Part shown: in pieces, positions 33,655 to 44,008 of the stretch
How positions within the stretch are numbered: position 1 is the first letter of the stretch
How the letters are laid out: the number at the start of each line of letters is the position of its first letter
DNA from: Desulfacinum infernum DSM 9756
GTDB lineage: Bacteria > Desulfobacterota > Syntrophobacteria > Syntrophobacterales > DSM-9756
Reading direction: 5' to 3'
Assembly (NCBI RefSeq): GCF_900129305.1
Contig: NZ_FQVB01000019.1
Span: forward strand, 28,278 to 92,277
DNA: 64,000 nt
The notes under the pieces: model-generated
What the model was told of the DNA's origin: nothing
Database searches by the model: none
What the model saw: only the letters and a program-made list of their open reading frames with translations
Program-made: the position numbers and the translations under genes

Positions 33655-35088
33655 CTAAAGGCTTTCAAAGCAGTCTTTTCTAAATTCTTCGGTAAAGGCC
33701 ACGGGATAGTCTCCGTTGAAGCACGCCACGCAATAGGGATGGGCCTCCAGGGGGGCCTGGGCGCCTTGGAGGAGGCCTTCCAGGGAAAGATAGGACAGGG
33801 AGTCCAGGCCGATAAAGTCGCGGATTTCCTCAACGGAATGTTGGGCGGCGATCAGTTCCCCTTTGGTGGAAAAGTCGATGCCATAAGGGCACGGATGCTT
33901 GTGGGGAGGGCAACTCACCACCATGTGGACCTCCCGGGCGCCCGCTTCCCGGAGGGTCTTGATCCGGGTTCGGGTGGTGGTTCCCCGGATGATGGAATCT
34001 TCCACGATGACGACCCGCTTGCCTTTCAGGATCTCGCGGACCGGGTTCAGCTTGATGCGCACGCCGAAATCCCGCATGGTCTGGGACGGCTGGATGAACG
34101 TGCGTCCCACGTAATGGTTTCGGATGACGCCCATTTCCAGCGGGATGCGGGATTCTTCCGCGAATCCCAGGGCCGCGTAGTTCCCCGAATCGGGAAAGGG
34201 CATGACGAGATCGGCGTCCGGATGGTTTTCCCGGGCCATGAGATGCCCCAGGCGCTTCCGGAATGCGTACACGTTCTGCCCGAAGATGATGCTGTCCGGG
34301 CGGGCGAAATAAATAAATTCGAAGATGCAGTGGGCCGGACGCACCCTCTCGAAAGGCTTGAAGGAACGCAGACCGTTGCGGTCGATGATGACGATCTCGC
34401 CCGGTTCCACGTCTCGAATGTAGGTGGCTTCGATCAGGTCCAGGGCGCAGGTTTCCGAGGACAAGACGTAGGCGCCGTTCAGCTCGCCCAAACAGAGGGG
34501 GCGGAACCCCCGGGGGTCCCGGGCCCCGATGAGCTTGTCCCGGGTGCACATCACAATGGAAAAGGCCCCCTGCACCCGCCCCAGGGCCCGCGCCAGAGCC
34601 TCTTCCAGTCCGTAGCCCAGATTCCGGGCCAGCAGGTGGACGATCACTTCCGTATCCATGGTGGACTGAAAGATGGTCCCTTCCCGTTCCAGTTCCCGTC
34701 GAATGGAGGCGGCGTTGACCAGGTTGCCGTTATGGGCCATGCAATAGTATTCGCCCTTGTGGAGCACCACGAAGGGCTGGGCGTTGGCCAGGCGGGACGC
34801 CCCGGTGGTGGAATAGCGCACGTGGCCGATGGCCAGGTCCCCTTTGAGCTCCTTCAGGGTTTCTTCCTTGAAGACCTCATAGACCAGACCCATGTGCTTG
34901 TAATCGTAGATCTGGCAGCCGTCGGAACTGGTGATCCCGGCGCTTTCCTGTCCGCGGTGCTGGAGTGCGTAGAGTCCGAAGTAGGCCAGCTTGGCGGCTT
35001 CCGCATGCCCGTACACTCCGAAGACGCCGCACTCTTCTCGTTTGCTGGGCGTGTAGCCTGTTGGGTGGTTGGGAAGGGGTGAGATCAT
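33655..35088 (-). CDS. purF: Amidophosphoribosyltransferase
   Basis: 477 residues; catalyses the first step of purine synthesis. The N-terminal nucleophile is Cys20 after a short propeptide ([12 protein letters not shown]), the form that is autoprocessed. The 4Fe-4S ligands expected of the Bacillus type are visible in [28 protein letters not shown] and YCVACFNGD. The PRPP loop is [15 protein letters not shown]. Its ATG overlaps the carB stop (ATGA), so pyrimidine (carAB) and purine (purF) genes are translationally coupled. Confidence 0.96.
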   Translation of the reverse strand: MISPLPNHPTGYTPSKREECGVFGVYGHAEAAKLAYFGLYALQHRGQESAGITSSDGCQIYDYKHMGLVYEVFKEETLKELKGDLAIGHVRYSTTGASRLANAQPFVVLHKGEYYCMAHNGNLVNAASIRRELEREGTIFQSTMDTEVIVHLLARNLGYGLEEALARALGRVQGAFSIVMCTRDKLIGARDPRGFRPLCLGELNGAYVLSSETCALDLIEATYIRDVEPGEIVIIDRNGLRSFKPFERVRPAHCIFEFIYFARPDSIIFGQNVYAFRKRLGHLMARENHPDADLVMPFPDSGNYAALGFAEESRIPLEMGVIRNHYVGRTFIQPSQTMRDFGVRIKLNPVREILKGKRVVIVEDSIIRGTTTRTRIKTLREAGAREVHMVVSCPPHKHPCPYGIDFSTKGELIAAQHSVEEIRDFIGLDSLSYLSLEGLLQGAQAPLEAHPYCVACFNGDYPVAFTEEFRKDCFESL

Positions 35089-38000
35089 TTTCTGGAGTCC
35101 TCGTGATATTCCTGGATCGTTCTCACGTCCCAGTCTCCGTGCTGCAGTTGCTCCACGGCCTCTGCCATGGCCTTGGCCCCGGCGATGGTCGTGGCATAGG
35201 GGATGTTGTAGAGGAGCGTGGTCCGCCGGATGAGGTAGGCGTCGGAGAAGGTCCGCTTCCCCAACGACGTGTTGATCACCATTTGCACCTGCTTGTTTTT
35301 GATGTAGTCCACCACGTGGGGCCGTCCCTCGCTGAGCTTGAAGACCAGGGTGGACGGGACCCCGTGTTCTTCCAGGAACCGGCAGGTTCCGGCCGTGGCG
35401 ATGATCTGAAAGCCCATATCCGCAAATTTCCGGGCCACCTCCACCGCCCTGGGCTTGTCCCGATCGTGGACGCTCACGAAAACCGTTCCGGACCGGGGAA
35501 GGTCATAGCCGGAAGCCGCCTGGGCCTTGGCGTAGGCGATGCCGAAGGTGGAGCCGATGCCCATCACTTCTCCGGTGGATTTCATTTCCGGACCCAGCAG
35601 AATATCCACGTTGGGAAACCGCGAAAAGGGGAAGACCGCTTCCTTGACCGAAAGGTGCTTGGGTTCCACTTCCTCGGTGAATCCCAGTTCGCTAAGTTTG
35701 CGGCCCATCATCACCTTGGTGGCGATCTTGGCCAGGGGCACCCCGATGGCCTTGCTCACGAAAGGAACGGTTCGGGACGCCCGGGGATTCACCTCCAGGA
35801 TGTAGATTTCCCCTTTCTGGATGGCGAACTGCACGTTCATGAGGCCCACTACCTTGAGGCCGTGGGCCAGCAGCCGGGTCTGGCGCTTGATCTCCTCCTG
35901 GACCTCCCGGGACAAGCTGATGGGTGGCAGCACGCAGGCGCTGTCCCCGGAATGGATGCCCGCCGCTTCGATGTGCTCCATGATCCCGCCGATCACGGTG
36001 AGTTCCCCGTCACAGACCGCATCCACGTCCAGCTCGATGGCATCTTCCAGGAACTGGTCGATCAGGATGGGATGCCCAGGGGAAACCTCCACGGCCGTCT
36101 TCATGAATTCCCGCAGCATCTCCTCATCGTAAACGATTTCCATGGCCCGGCCTCCCAGCACGTAGGAGGGGCGGACCACCACCGGATAGCCGATCTCGCG
36201 GGCCGCCCGGGCGGCTTCGTCCGCCGTGAAGGCCGTGGCGTTCCGGGGCTGCTTGAGGCCCAGGTCCTGCAAGAGCTTCTGGAACCGTTTGCGGTCTTCG
36301 GCCAGATCGATGGCGTCCGGGCTGGTCCCGATGATTCGGGCTCCGGCCTTTTCCAGAGGTACGGCCAGGTTCAGGGGGGTCTGGCCTCCGAACTGGACGA
36401 TGAGCCCTTCCGGTCTTTCCGTTTCCAGGATGTGCAGCACGTCCTCACGGGTCAGGGGTTCGAAATAGAGCTTGTCGGACGTGTCGTAGTCCGTGGAAAC
36501 CGTCTCCGGGTTGGAATTGACCATGATGGACTCAATGCCCATCTCGCGCAGGGCGAAGCTTGCATGGACGCAGCAGTAGTCGAATTCGATGCCCTGGCCG
36601 ATCCGGTTGGGTCCGCCGCCCAGGATGGCCACCTTGCGGCGGTCGGTGGGCCGAGCCTCGTCTTCCTCCTCGTAGGTGGAATAGAAGTAGGGAGTGTAGG
36701 CTTCGAATTCGGCGGCGCAGGTGTCCACCAGCTTGTAGACGGGGCGGATGCCCCATTCCAGCCGTTTCCGGCGGATCGTTTCCTCGTCGGTTCCCGTGAG
36801 CTGCCCCAGGCGGATGTCCGAAAAGCCCCACGATTTGGCCAGGCGAAGCTTGGCCGGATCCTTCAGGAGGTCCTCCGTCCGGATCGCTTCCTCCATGAGC
36901 ACGATCTCCCGGATGTGATGGAGGAACCAGGGGTCGATCCAGGTGAGCCGATAAATCTCGTCCACGTCGAGCCCCAGCTTCAGGGCTTCGGCGATCTGGA
37001 AGAGGCGCTTGGAATTGGGTCGGCGCAGGCTTTGTTTCAGCTCCTCGATCCGTTCCGGGGAGACCACCGGATCCGGATCGGTGAAGCCGTAGCGACCGAT
37101 CTCCAGGGAGCGGACGGCCTTCTGGAGGGATTCCTTGAAGGTGCGGCCGATGGCCATGGTTTCCCCCACCGACTTCATGGACGTGGTGAGAAGATCTTCG
37201 GTGTTGGGAAACTTTTCGAAGGTGAACCGGGGCACCTTGGTCACCACATAGTCGATGGTGGGCTCGAAGGACGCCTTGGTTTCCCGGGTGATGTCGTTGG
37301 CCAGTTCGTCCAGGGAAAAGCCCACGGCCAGCTTGGCGGCGATCTTGGCGATGGGAAATCCCGTGGCCTTGGAAGCCAGGGCCGAAGACCGCGACACGCG
37401 GGGGTTCATCTCGATCACCACCATGTCCCCGTTTTCCGGGTTGATGGCGAACTGGACGTTGGACCCTCCCGTCTCCACGCCGATCTCCCTCAAGATCGCG
37501 ATGGCGGCGTCGCGCATCCGCTGGTATTCAGCGTCAGTCAGGGTCTGGGCCGGGGCCACCGTGATGGAATCGCCCGTGTGGACGCCCATGGGATCCATGT
37601 TCTCGATGGAACAGATGATCACCACGTTGTCCATGTGGTCGCGCATCACTTCCAGCTCGAACTCTTTCCATCCCAACACCGACTCTTCCAGCATGATCTG
37701 GTGGATCATGCTGGCATCCAAGCCTGCCCGGGCCAGTTCCACCAGCTCCTCCCGGTTGTAGGCCACCCCGCCTCCCGTACCGCCCAGCGTGAACGCGGGG
37801 CGCGAGATGATGGGAAATCCGATCTCCTCGGCGATGGCCAGGGCTTCCTGTTCGTTGTTGGCGATGCCGCTTCGCGGGACCTTCAGCCCGATGCGGGCCA
37901 TGGCCTCCCGGAAGAGAGCCCGGTCTTCGGCCTTGCGGATCGCGTCCACCCGGGCTCCGATCATCTCCACGCCGTATTCTTCCAATACTCCCATTTCGGC

Positions 38001-38306
38001 CAGCTTGATGGCCGTGTTCAACCCCGTTTGTCCTCCCAGGGTGGGCAGCAGCGCATCGGGGCGTTCCCGTCGAATCACCTTGGCCACCGCTTCCGCCGTG
38101 ATGGGTTCGATGTAGGTGCGGTCCGCCGTTTCCGGGTCGGTCATGATGGTGGCCGGGTTGCTGTTGATCAGGACGATTTCGTAGCCTTCCTCGCGAAGGG
38201 CCTTGCACGCCTGGGTGCCGGAGTAGTCGAATTCGCACGCCTGGCCGATGACGATGGGGCCGGAACCGATGACGAGAATCTTTTGGATGTCCGTGCGTTT
38301 GGGCAT
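35085..38306 (-). CDS. carB: Carbamoyl-phosphate synthase large subunit
   Basis: 1073 residues, full length. There are two homologous ATP-grasp halves: the N half begins [20 protein letters not shown] and the C half [40 protein letters not shown] and [20 protein letters not shown] are the matching metal-site strands, and the C-terminal MGS-like allosteric domain ends in [10 protein letters not shown]. It makes carbamoyl phosphate for arginine and pyrimidine synthesis. carA lies 27 bases upstream. A long antisense open frame over it is a composition artefact. Confidence 0.97.
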   Translation of the reverse strand: MPKRTDIQKILVIGSGPIVIGQACEFDYSGTQACKALREEGYEIVLINSNPATIMTDPETADRTYIEPITAEAVAKVIRRERPDALLPTLGGQTGLNTAIKLAEMGVLEEYGVEMIGARVDAIRKAEDRALFREAMARIGLKVPRSGIANNEQEALAIAEEIGFPIISRPAFTLGGTGGGVAYNREELVELARAGLDASMIHQIMLEESVLGWKEFELEVMRDHMDNVVIICSIENMDPMGVHTGDSITVAPAQTLTDAEYQRMRDAAIAILREIGVETGGSNVQFAINPENGDMVVIEMNPRVSRSSALASKATGFPIAKIAAKLAVGFSLDELANDITRETKASFEPTIDYVVTKVPRFTFEKFPNTEDLLTTSMKSVGETMAIGRTFKESLQKAVRSLEIGRYGFTDPDPVVSPERIEELKQSLRRPNSKRLFQIAEALKLGLDVDEIYRLTWIDPWFLHHIREIVLMEEAIRTEDLLKDPAKLRLAKSWGFSDIRLGQLTGTDEETIRRKRLEWGIRPVYKLVDTCAAEFEAYTPYFYSTYEEEDEARPTDRRKVAILGGGPNRIGQGIEFDYCCVHASFALREMGIESIMVNSNPETVSTDYDTSDKLYFEPLTREDVLHILETERPEGLIVQFGGQTPLNLAVPLEKAGARIIGTSPDAIDLAEDRKRFQKLLQDLGLKQPRNATAFTADEAARAAREIGYPVVVRPSYVLGGRAMEIVYDEEMLREFMKTAVEVSPGHPILIDQFLEDAIELDVDAVCDGELTVIGGIMEHIEAAGIHSGDSACVLPPISLSREVQEEIKRQTRLLAHGLKVVGLMNVQFAIQKGEIYILEVNPRASRTVPFVSKAIGVPLAKIATKVMMGRKLSELGFTEEVEPKHLSVKEAVFPFSRFPNVDILLGPEMKSTGEVMGIGSTFGIAYAKAQAASGYDLPRSGTVFVSVHDRDKPRAVEVARKFADMGFQIIATAGTCRFLEEHGVPSTLVFKLSEGRPHVVDYIKNKQVQMVINTSLGKRTFSDAYLIRRTTLLYNIPYATTIAGAKAMAEAVEQLQHGDWDVRTIQEYHEDSRK

Positions 38307-38333
38307 GAGGTGTTCGCTCCGCTGGGTTGGGTC

Positions 38334-39485
38334 CTAGTCCTGGAGTCCCTTGTCCTTCCGGATGAGCTCTACAAAACGGTCGAAGAGATAGACGGCGTCG
38401 TGGGGACCGGGGGCCGCCTCGGGATGATACTGGACGCTGAAGGCGGGTACCTCCAGATGCTCCATGCCCTCCAGCGTGTTGTCGTTCAGGTTGATGTGGG
38501 TCAGGCGGACCGGCACGTTCTTCATGGACTCCAAGTCCACGCAGAAGCCGTGGTTCTGACTCGTGACCTCCACGCGCCCGGTGGTCAGGTCCTTGACCGG
38601 CTGGTTGGCGCCGCGATGGCCGAACTTGAGCTTGAAGGTGCGTCCTCCCAGGGCCAGTCCCATGAGCTGGTGGCCCAGGCAGATGCCGAACAGGGGTTTC
38701 TTTCCCAAGAGGTTTCGCACCGTCTCGATGCCGTAGGTCACCGCCGCCGGATCCCCCGGCCCGTTGGAAAGGAAGATCCCGTCCGGGTCAGAGGCCAGGA
38801 TCTCTTCGGGCGTCGCCGTGGCGGGAAAGACCAGTACCTGGCAGCCGGAACGCTCCAGGTTCCGAAGGATGTTGTACTTGACTCCGAAGTCCATGGCGGC
38901 CACCCGGAACCCCGGATGGTCTTCCCGCCACGCCGCTTCGGGCTGCGGTCCGTTTTCCCAACGGTAGGGCCGGGCGCAGGTGACCTTCCGGACCATGTCC
39001 ACGCCGGTGAGTCCGGGAAAGGCGCGCACCTGATCCAAGAGCTCCTGAACGTTATCCGTGTCCGTGGCGATCACGCCCCGCATGGCTCCCGCCAGGCGGA
39101 TGTGCCGTGTCAGACGGCGGGTGTCGATGCCTTCGATGCCCAGAACTCCGTGCTCTTCCAGGAACCGAGCCAGGGGCTTGCGGCTTCGCCAGTTGCTGGG
39201 AAAGTCCTGATATTCCTTTACGATGAAGGCCTCCACCTGGATGGCGGCCGATTCCATGTCCTCGTCGTTGATTCCGTAGTTGCCCGTGAGGGGATAAGTC
39301 ATGGTGACGATCTGTCCCTTGTAGGACGGATCGGTGAGGACTTCCTGGTAGCCGGTCATGGCCGTGTTGAAGACCACTTCTCCCAGGGCGCGGCCTTGTT
39401 CGGCCGAAGCGAACGCATAGCCTCTAAAAACCGTGCCGTCCTCCAGGACCAGCAGGGCGCGGGGGCGTTTCCATGGAGCCGTCAT
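38334..39485 (-). CDS. carA: Carbamoyl-phosphate synthase small subunit
   Basis: 383 residues. The N-terminal CPSase domain (ALLVLEDGTVFRGYAF, GEVVFNTAMTGYQEVLTDPS) is followed by a class I glutamine amidotransferase domain with the nucleophile in GICLGHQLM and the His-Glu pair in VQYHPEAAPGP. It is first in carA-carB-purF. A promoter with TTGCAC and TACAAT lies about 55 bases upstream. Confidence 0.96.
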   Translation of the reverse strand: MTAPWKRPRALLVLEDGTVFRGYAFASAEQGRALGEVVFNTAMTGYQEVLTDPSYKGQIVTMTYPLTGNYGINDEDMESAAIQVEAFIVKEYQDFPSNWRSRKPLARFLEEHGVLGIEGIDTRRLTRHIRLAGAMRGVIATDTDNVQELLDQVRAFPGLTGVDMVRKVTCARPYRWENGPQPEAAWREDHPGFRVAAMDFGVKYNILRNLERSGCQVLVFPATATPEEILASDPDGIFLSNGPGDPAAVTYGIETVRNLLGKKPLFGICLGHQLMGLALGGRTFKLKFGHRGANQPVKDLTTGRVEVTSQNHGFCVDLESMKNVPVRLTHINLNDNTLEGMEHLEVPAFSVQYHPEAAPGPHDAVYLFDRFVELIRKDKGLQD

Positions 39486-39540
39486 GCGTACCTCTCGATC
39501 GGAATGGGTTGCCGTTTCGTCGCAGGTTCAAAATCACGCA

Positions 39541-39568
39541 ATTGTAACGATAAATGCGGCCAGTGCAA
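39541..39568 (-). promoter_or_regulatory. Candidate promoter of carA-carB-purF
   Basis: On the minus strand: TTGCAC, a 16-base spacer and TACAAT in a locally AT-richer stretch. It leaves a leader of about 50 bases. No obvious attenuator is seen. Confidence 0.6.
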
Positions 39569-39600
39569 GCGGGATGGGGTGGGAAGCGGAAAGCCTGCAA

Positions 39601-40167
39601 TCACAGCAGCGTGAAAGAACGCAGGACTTCCGCCAGTTCCTTGTCCTTTTCGGCGAGTTTCCGGAGGGCGTCCAGGAGCTTGCGGAGTCTTTCCGCATCG
39701 TCTTCCAGCGGCCTGATGCGTGTTTCGAAAGGCCGGATCATGGTCCTGCGGTCCCACAGGGCAAAGCCGATCACGGCCGCCGTAATCGCCGTAAAAGCCC
39801 CGATAATTCCCACCATGAGATGCACTATCGAGCCCATGTGTTCGCTGAACTGCTCGAAGCGTTTGTCTATCTGCTCGAAGCGCTTATCTACTTGTTCGAA
39901 GCGTTTGTTCACGTCCTCCCGAAGATCTCCGATCCGCTGGTCCACATCCATGCGCATTTCCTCAAACCGCATGTTCATGTCCCGGCGGAGATCTTCAAAG
40001 CGCTTGTCCGTCTGATGCATGAAGGTGGTAAGGACCGCTTCCAGACGAAGGAGGCGCTCCCGGTCCTCTTGGGTGAATCCCGGCTCCTGTGCTCCGGCGG
40101 GGATCACTCCCCACGCCAGGCACACGAACGCCCAGACAAAGACCACGAAAGAACACCGGGTTGTCAC
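39601..40167 (-). CDS. Exported coiled-coil protein with C-terminal membrane helix
   Basis: 188 residues. The GTG start follows AGGAGG by 6 bases and opens a signal sequence (VVFVWAFVCLAWGVIPAGA). Residues 30-130 are a coiled coil with many MRFEE/DKRFE units. The core is three tandem 7-residue units, DKRFEQV-DKRFEQI-DKRFEQF, encoded by 21-base repeats. One membrane helix follows (LMVGIIGAFTAITAAVIGFALW), then a charged helix. Similar small proteins occur widely without known function. It lies in the gap between carA and kdsB, same strand. Confidence 0.7.
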   Translation of the reverse strand: MTTRCSFVVFVWAFVCLAWGVIPAGAQEPGFTQEDRERLLRLEAVLTTFMHQTDKRFEDLRRDMNMRFEEMRMDVDQRIGDLREDVNKRFEQVDKRFEQIDKRFEQFSEHMGSIVHLMVGIIGAFTAITAAVIGFALWDRRTMIRPFETRIRPLEDDAERLRKLLDALRKLAEKDKELAEVLRSFTLL

Positions 40168-40376
40168 CGTCCACCTCCTGCCGAGTCGGCCATGACGCGC
40201 GCGATCTCTACACTTATAACGCTCGCGCTGCATCTCATCAACCGACTTGCCCACCGTCCCGCCGTCGTTCCCTCGGGGTAATTGGGATCCGCGAATGAAG
40301 GCGGACAAAATCGAGCGAACCTATTGGGACTCGCTCTTTCATCCATGGGGGCGCCTTGCCATGACCGGTCGGCGGA

Positions 40377-41114
40377 TCAGGCCCCGAGGCGCTCTTCCAG
40401 CCGCTTCAGGTCTTCCGGGGTGTCCACCCCCACCGTCTCGCGGGGCGAAAGGCCCACCCGAATGGTGTATCCGTGCTCCAGGGCCCTCAGTTGTTCCAGC
40501 TTTTCCGCCTGTTCCAGCGCAGTGGGAGTCAGTTGGGTAAAGCGGCAGAGGAATTCCTTCCGGTAGGCGTACATGCCCAGATGCTTCAGGAAGGCTGTCG
40601 GCTCGTTTGCCTCGTCCCTCCGATGCGGAATGGGGGCGCGCGAAAAATAGAGGGCGTTTCCGTGCGCGTTCCGAACCACCTTGACCACGTTGGGATCTGC
40701 GTACTCATCCGCCGAGTTGGACGGAAAAGCGAGGGTGGCCATGGGCGGGGCGGGCGGGCGGCTCGCTTCCGCGATCAGAGCTTCGATCATCTCGGGCGTT
40801 ACGTCCGGCTCGTCCCCCTGGATGTTCACCACCAGGTCGTCCTCCTGGAGGCCCAGTATGTCCGCGGCTTCCGCCAACCGATCCGTTCCGCTGGGATGAT
40901 CCGCCCTAGTCAGCACCACTTCGCCTCCGAAGGAAGATACCGCTTCCCGGATGCGTTCGTCGTCGGTGGCCACCACCACGCGGTCCAGATCCTGGCACTG
41001 GCGAACCCGCTCGTAGACTCTCTGGATCATCGGTTTTCCCAGCAGGAGGGCCAGGGGTTTGCCCGGGAAACGGGTGGATGCATAGCGGGCGGGGATAATC
41101 GCCACAACGGCCAT
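40377..41114 (-). CDS. kdsB: 3-deoxy-manno-octulosonate cytidylyltransferase
   Basis: 245 residues; activates KDO to CMP-KDO for lipid A core assembly. Motifs: IIPARYASTRFPGKPLA, VVVATDDERI, TRADHPSGTDRLAEA, VVNIQGDEPDVTPEMIEAL and HLGMYAYRKEFL. It is of full family length, divergent from prmA over 115 bases. With kdsD in the window it confirms an LPS-bearing outer membrane. Confidence 0.96.
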   Translation of the reverse strand: MAVVAIIPARYASTRFPGKPLALLLGKPMIQRVYERVRQCQDLDRVVVATDDERIREAVSSFGGEVVLTRADHPSGTDRLAEAADILGLQEDDLVVNIQGDEPDVTPEMIEALIAEASRPPAPPMATLAFPSNSADEYADPNVVKVVRNAHGNALYFSRAPIPHRRDEANEPTAFLKHLGMYAYRKEFLCRFTQLTPTALEQAEKLEQLRALEHGYTIRVGLSPRETVGVDTPEDLKRLEERLGA

Positions 41115-41229
41115 TGAAAACCTCCACGAAATCCGTTCCTTTTGATAGGGTGAAGAAATGTATGAAAGCCGACCTTATCATCATGGAGCTCGGTTGGAAA
41201 GATCGTGAGAGTACGGAGGTATCTTCAAA

Positions 41230-42102
41230 ATGGAAAAAGGATGGTGGGTGGTCCGGATTTCCTGCGATCCGGCGTGGACGGACGAGCTGGCGGGAGCCCT
41301 TGCCGGGATGTTCCAAGGCGGTGTGGAAATCCGTGACAACGAGCTGGTGCTCTACCTTTCGCCCCAAACCCACGGGGCCGGATGGCGGGAGAACCTGGAG
41401 CGGTTTCTCGGCCATTGGGCCGAAACCCTGGGCCTGCCCGTAAGACCCGATGTGCAGGTGGACTTTTGCCCCGACCAGGACTGGAACGCCCGTTGGAAGG
41501 AAGCCTTCAAGCCTCTTCGGGTGGGGAGGCGGTTCGTTGTGGCTCCCACCTGGGAAACCTACCATCCCGACCCCGGAGACCGGGTTCTGTGGATCGACCC
41601 CGGCCGGGCCTTCGGAACGGGACATCACGAAACTACGCGCCTTTGCCTTCGATGGCTGGAAGACGTGTGCGACCGGGGCGATGCGCAGGGGCCCCTCAGC
41701 CTTCTGGACGTGGGAACCGGTTCGGGAATCCTGGCCATGGGAGCGGCACTGCTGGGATGCCGACCCGTGGTGGCCGTGGACAACGACCCGGAAGCCGTCG
41801 AAGTGGCCCGGGAGAACCTGGCGGCCAACCCGACGGCCGACGTGGCCTTGATGCTCGGCTCGGTGGAAGACGTGGAAGGGGATTTCGACCTGGTGGTGGC
41901 CAACATTCAGGCGGATCCCCTCATCGCTATGGCGCCGCGGCTGGCGGCCAAGGTGAGAAAAGGGGGGCGCCTGGCTTTGAGCGGCATCCTGGGGGAACAG
42001 GCGCAAAGGGTGTTGGACGCCTACGAAGCCCTGGGTTTGGGGGGCCGGGATCGTCGGGACGACGGGGAATGGTGCCTGCTGGAGCTCAGCAGGCGTGGAT
42101 AA
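41230..42102 (+). CDS. prmA: Ribosomal protein L11 methyltransferase
   Basis: 290 residues. The N-terminal substrate-recognition domain is followed by a class I SAM-dependent methyltransferase core: WIDPGRAFGTGHHETTRLCL, LLDVGTGSGILAMGAALLG, VAVDNDPEAVEVARENLAAN and LVVANIQADPLIAM. The NIQADPL motif marks PrmA. GGAGG lies about 10 bases before the ATG. It stands alone upstream, followed by repeats and comF. Confidence 0.92.
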   Translation: MEKGWWVVRISCDPAWTDELAGALAGMFQGGVEIRDNELVLYLSPQTHGAGWRENLERFLGHWAETLGLPVRPDVQVDFCPDQDWNARWKEAFKPLRVGRRFVVAPTWETYHPDPGDRVLWIDPGRAFGTGHHETTRLCLRWLEDVCDRGDAQGPLSLLDVGTGSGILAMGAALLGCRPVVAVDNDPEAVEVARENLAANPTADVALMLGSVEDVEGDFDLVVANIQADPLIAMAPRLAAKVRKGGRLALSGILGEQAQRVLDAYEALGLGGRDRRDDGEWCLLELSRRG

Positions 42103-42452
42103 ACTCCGCTCCTGCCCAACAGGTTCGTTTGCCTTCGCAAGGGCGGGCTTTATGCCCGTCACACCGTACGGGGCCGAGGAGTCATCATTTTGTAGGAAAG
42201 TCTCTATAACGAGCCATATCCACGAGACTTTCATTCTTTGTTGTCTCGCGCCGCGTGATGGGGGTTCATCCGAAAGGCTACCTCGTCCCGTTCGTGAAAG
42301 GGGAATGTAGGGGTCATTCGCCCCTCCAGGAGCCTGCCTCTCAAAGGCGCGTTTCGTCCTTCGTTGTCACGGGGCCAACGTGAGGGGGTTAGGGAAAAAG
42401 AAAACGGACAAGGAACATGAATGGGCGGCTGCGGCATGGACGGAGTGTTATC
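42103..42452. repeat. Repeat-rich gap with family C copy C1
   Basis: A short E-type piece, AAGGGCGGGCTTTATGCCCG, lies at about 42138. Family C (42281-42374) runs from CTCGTCCCGTTCG through GTAGGGGTCATTCGCCCCT to AAAGGCGCGTTTCGTCCTTC and TCGTTGTCACGG. The same order recurs at 55015-55114. No gene is seen. Confidence 0.65.
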
Positions 42453-43190
42453 ATGGCGGGCGTCGGGAGGCTTCTCAGGCGTATTTCGGACTGGATCCTT
42501 CCTCCGGTGTGTGCCGGGTGTGGTGCCGCCTGCGAAGACTTTGCCGCGGCGGGGTGGTGCCGACCCTGTCTGGGCCGAATCCGCCTTGTGGCCTCTCCCC
42601 TGTGTCCCGGCTGCGGGCGCCCCTTTCCGGCCACGGCAGCCATGCCGGATCACCTCTGCGGCGAGTGCCTGCAGGGGCACTTCCATTTCGATCGGGCACG
42701 CTCGGCGGCCCTGTACGAAGAGGCGGTCCGCAAGGGTGTCCTGGAACTCAAGTTTCATGGAAGCCTCCCCTGGGCCGAAGCCCTGGCCGGGCTGATCCTG
42801 TTCAACCCCGAAACTCGGCAGATTCTCCTGGAAGCGGACCTTCTGGTGCCCGTACCCCTTCACACGCACAGGCTGCGACAGCGCGGCTTCAATCAATCGT
42901 CCGTGCTTGCGGGAAGACTCGCCCGGAAGACGGGCCGGAAGGTAGAGAGAGTCCTGCTAAGGCACCGTAGGACCCGGCCCCAGACCCGCCTCTCCCGCGA
43001 AGAAAGGCTGGGAAACGTGCGGGGAGCCTTCCGGGCCGCTTCTGTGCACTTGGTGGATGGGAAGAAGGTGGTCCTCATCGATGACGTCTTCACCACCGGG
43101 ACCACCTTGAGCGAATGCGCCCGGATACTCAAACGGGCGGGGGCGGCTTCCATTGCCGCCGTGACGGCGGCCCGGGCCGCCCCGCCGTAA
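42453..43190 (+). CDS. comF: ComF family phosphoribosyltransferase-like protein
   Basis: 245 residues. The N-terminal zinc-finger cysteines (CAGCGAAC, WCRPCL, CPGCGRPF, CGEC) are followed by a type I phosphoribosyltransferase fold with LLVPVPLHTHRLRQRGFNQS and the PRPP loop VVLIDDVFTTGTTLSECA. ComF is linked to DNA uptake in competent bacteria, and dprA is also in this window. ATG 42453 is used because GGAG is correctly spaced; the frame extends 12 codons upstream without support. Confidence 0.9.
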   Translation: MAGVGRLLRRISDWILPPVCAGCGAACEDFAAAGWCRPCLGRIRLVASPLCPGCGRPFPATAAMPDHLCGECLQGHFHFDRARSAALYEEAVRKGVLELKFHGSLPWAEALAGLILFNPETRQILLEADLLVPVPLHTHRLRQRGFNQSSVLAGRLARKTGRKVERVLLRHRRTRPQTRLSREERLGNVRGAFRAASVHLVDGKKVVLIDDVFTTGTTLSECARILKRAGAASIAAVTAARAAPP

Positions 43191-43206
43191 AGTGGACGGA
43201 AAAAAC

Positions 43207-43968
43207 ATGAAGACGGAACCTCGAACGTTTCAGAACCGAAAAGGGGTGAATCTCTCCGCCCGCCTGGACACTCCCTCCCGGGGTCGGCTCAAGGCGGCGG
43301 TCCTTTTTGCCCATTGCTTCACCTGCTCCAAGAATCTGGGCGTGGCGGTGCATCTTTCCAAGATGCTGACGGATGCCGGCTATGGCGTCTTTCGGTTCGA
43401 CTTCACGGGACTGGGCGAAAGCGGCGGGGATTTTGCCGGAACCGGCTTCGTTTCCCACGTGGACGACGTGGTGGATGCCGCCCGTTTTATGGGAGAGGAA
43501 GGGCTTCCGCCCGCGCTGCTCGTCGGCCATTCCCTGGGCGGGGCGGCGGGGCTGCAGGCTGCTCGGTTTGTGGAATCCTGCCGCGCCGTGGCCGTGATCG
43601 GAGCGCCCTACAGCCCCAACCACGTGACCCGGCTGTTCGCCGGCGTTTCGGAGACCATCGAAAGGGAGGGGACGGCGGAAATCGTACTGGCTGGCCGGCG
43701 GATTCGGATCGGCAAGCCGTTCCTGGAGCAAATGGATGAAGAGGCCGTGGCGAAAAACCTGGCCGACTTGGGAAAGGCCCTGCTGATTCTTCATTCGCCC
43801 ACGGACCAGGTGGTGGGGATCGGAAACGCCGAAAGGATCTTCAAGGCGGCTCGCCATCCAAAAAGTTTTGTGTCCCTGGATTCGGCGGATCATTTGCTTT
43901 CCAGGAAAGAAGATGCCCGCTATGCCGGCCGGGTCCTCGCCGCCTGGGCGGAGCGGTATTTGGGGTGA
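43207..43968 (+). CDS. Alpha/beta hydrolase (OsmC-partner type, no OsmC domain)
   Basis: 253-residue serine hydrolase. Motifs: FAHCFTCSKNLGVAVHLSKM, FRFDFTGLGESGGDF, the nucleophile elbow GHSLGGAAG, the acid in LILHSPTDQVVGI and the His in SADHLLSRKEDA. The segment HCFTCSKN and the overall order are those of hydrolases usually fused to an OsmC peroxidase domain; that domain is absent here. ATG 43207 is preferred over GTG 43192. The stop TGA is the first unit of a tandem repeat. Confidence 0.85.
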   Translation: MKTEPRTFQNRKGVNLSARLDTPSRGRLKAAVLFAHCFTCSKNLGVAVHLSKMLTDAGYGVFRFDFTGLGESGGDFAGTGFVSHVDDVVDAARFMGEEGLPPALLVGHSLGGAAGLQAARFVESCRAVAVIGAPYSPNHVTRLFAGVSETIEREGTAEIVLAGRRIRIGKPFLEQMDEEAVAKNLADLGKALLILHSPTDQVVGIGNAERIFKAARHPKSFVSLDSADHLLSRKEDARYAGRVLAAWAERYLG

Positions 43969-44008
43969 GGAGTGACGGGTGATGGGTGACGAGTGATGGG
44001 TGATGGGG
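43966..44008. repeat. Tandem repeat T2 (GTGATGG type)
   Basis: About 40 bases of imperfect GTGACGG/GTGATGG/GTGACGA units. It begins with the stop codon of the hydrolase. It is the same class, reversed, as T4 at 49190-49246. Confidence 0.75.

Noticed and set aside
34965..39614. A 1549-codon open frame on the plus strand opposite purF, carB and carA
   Set aside because: It is exactly antisense to three strongly recognised genes. Its protein is rich in Gly, His and Arg without any family motif. It results from GC-rich codon usage.
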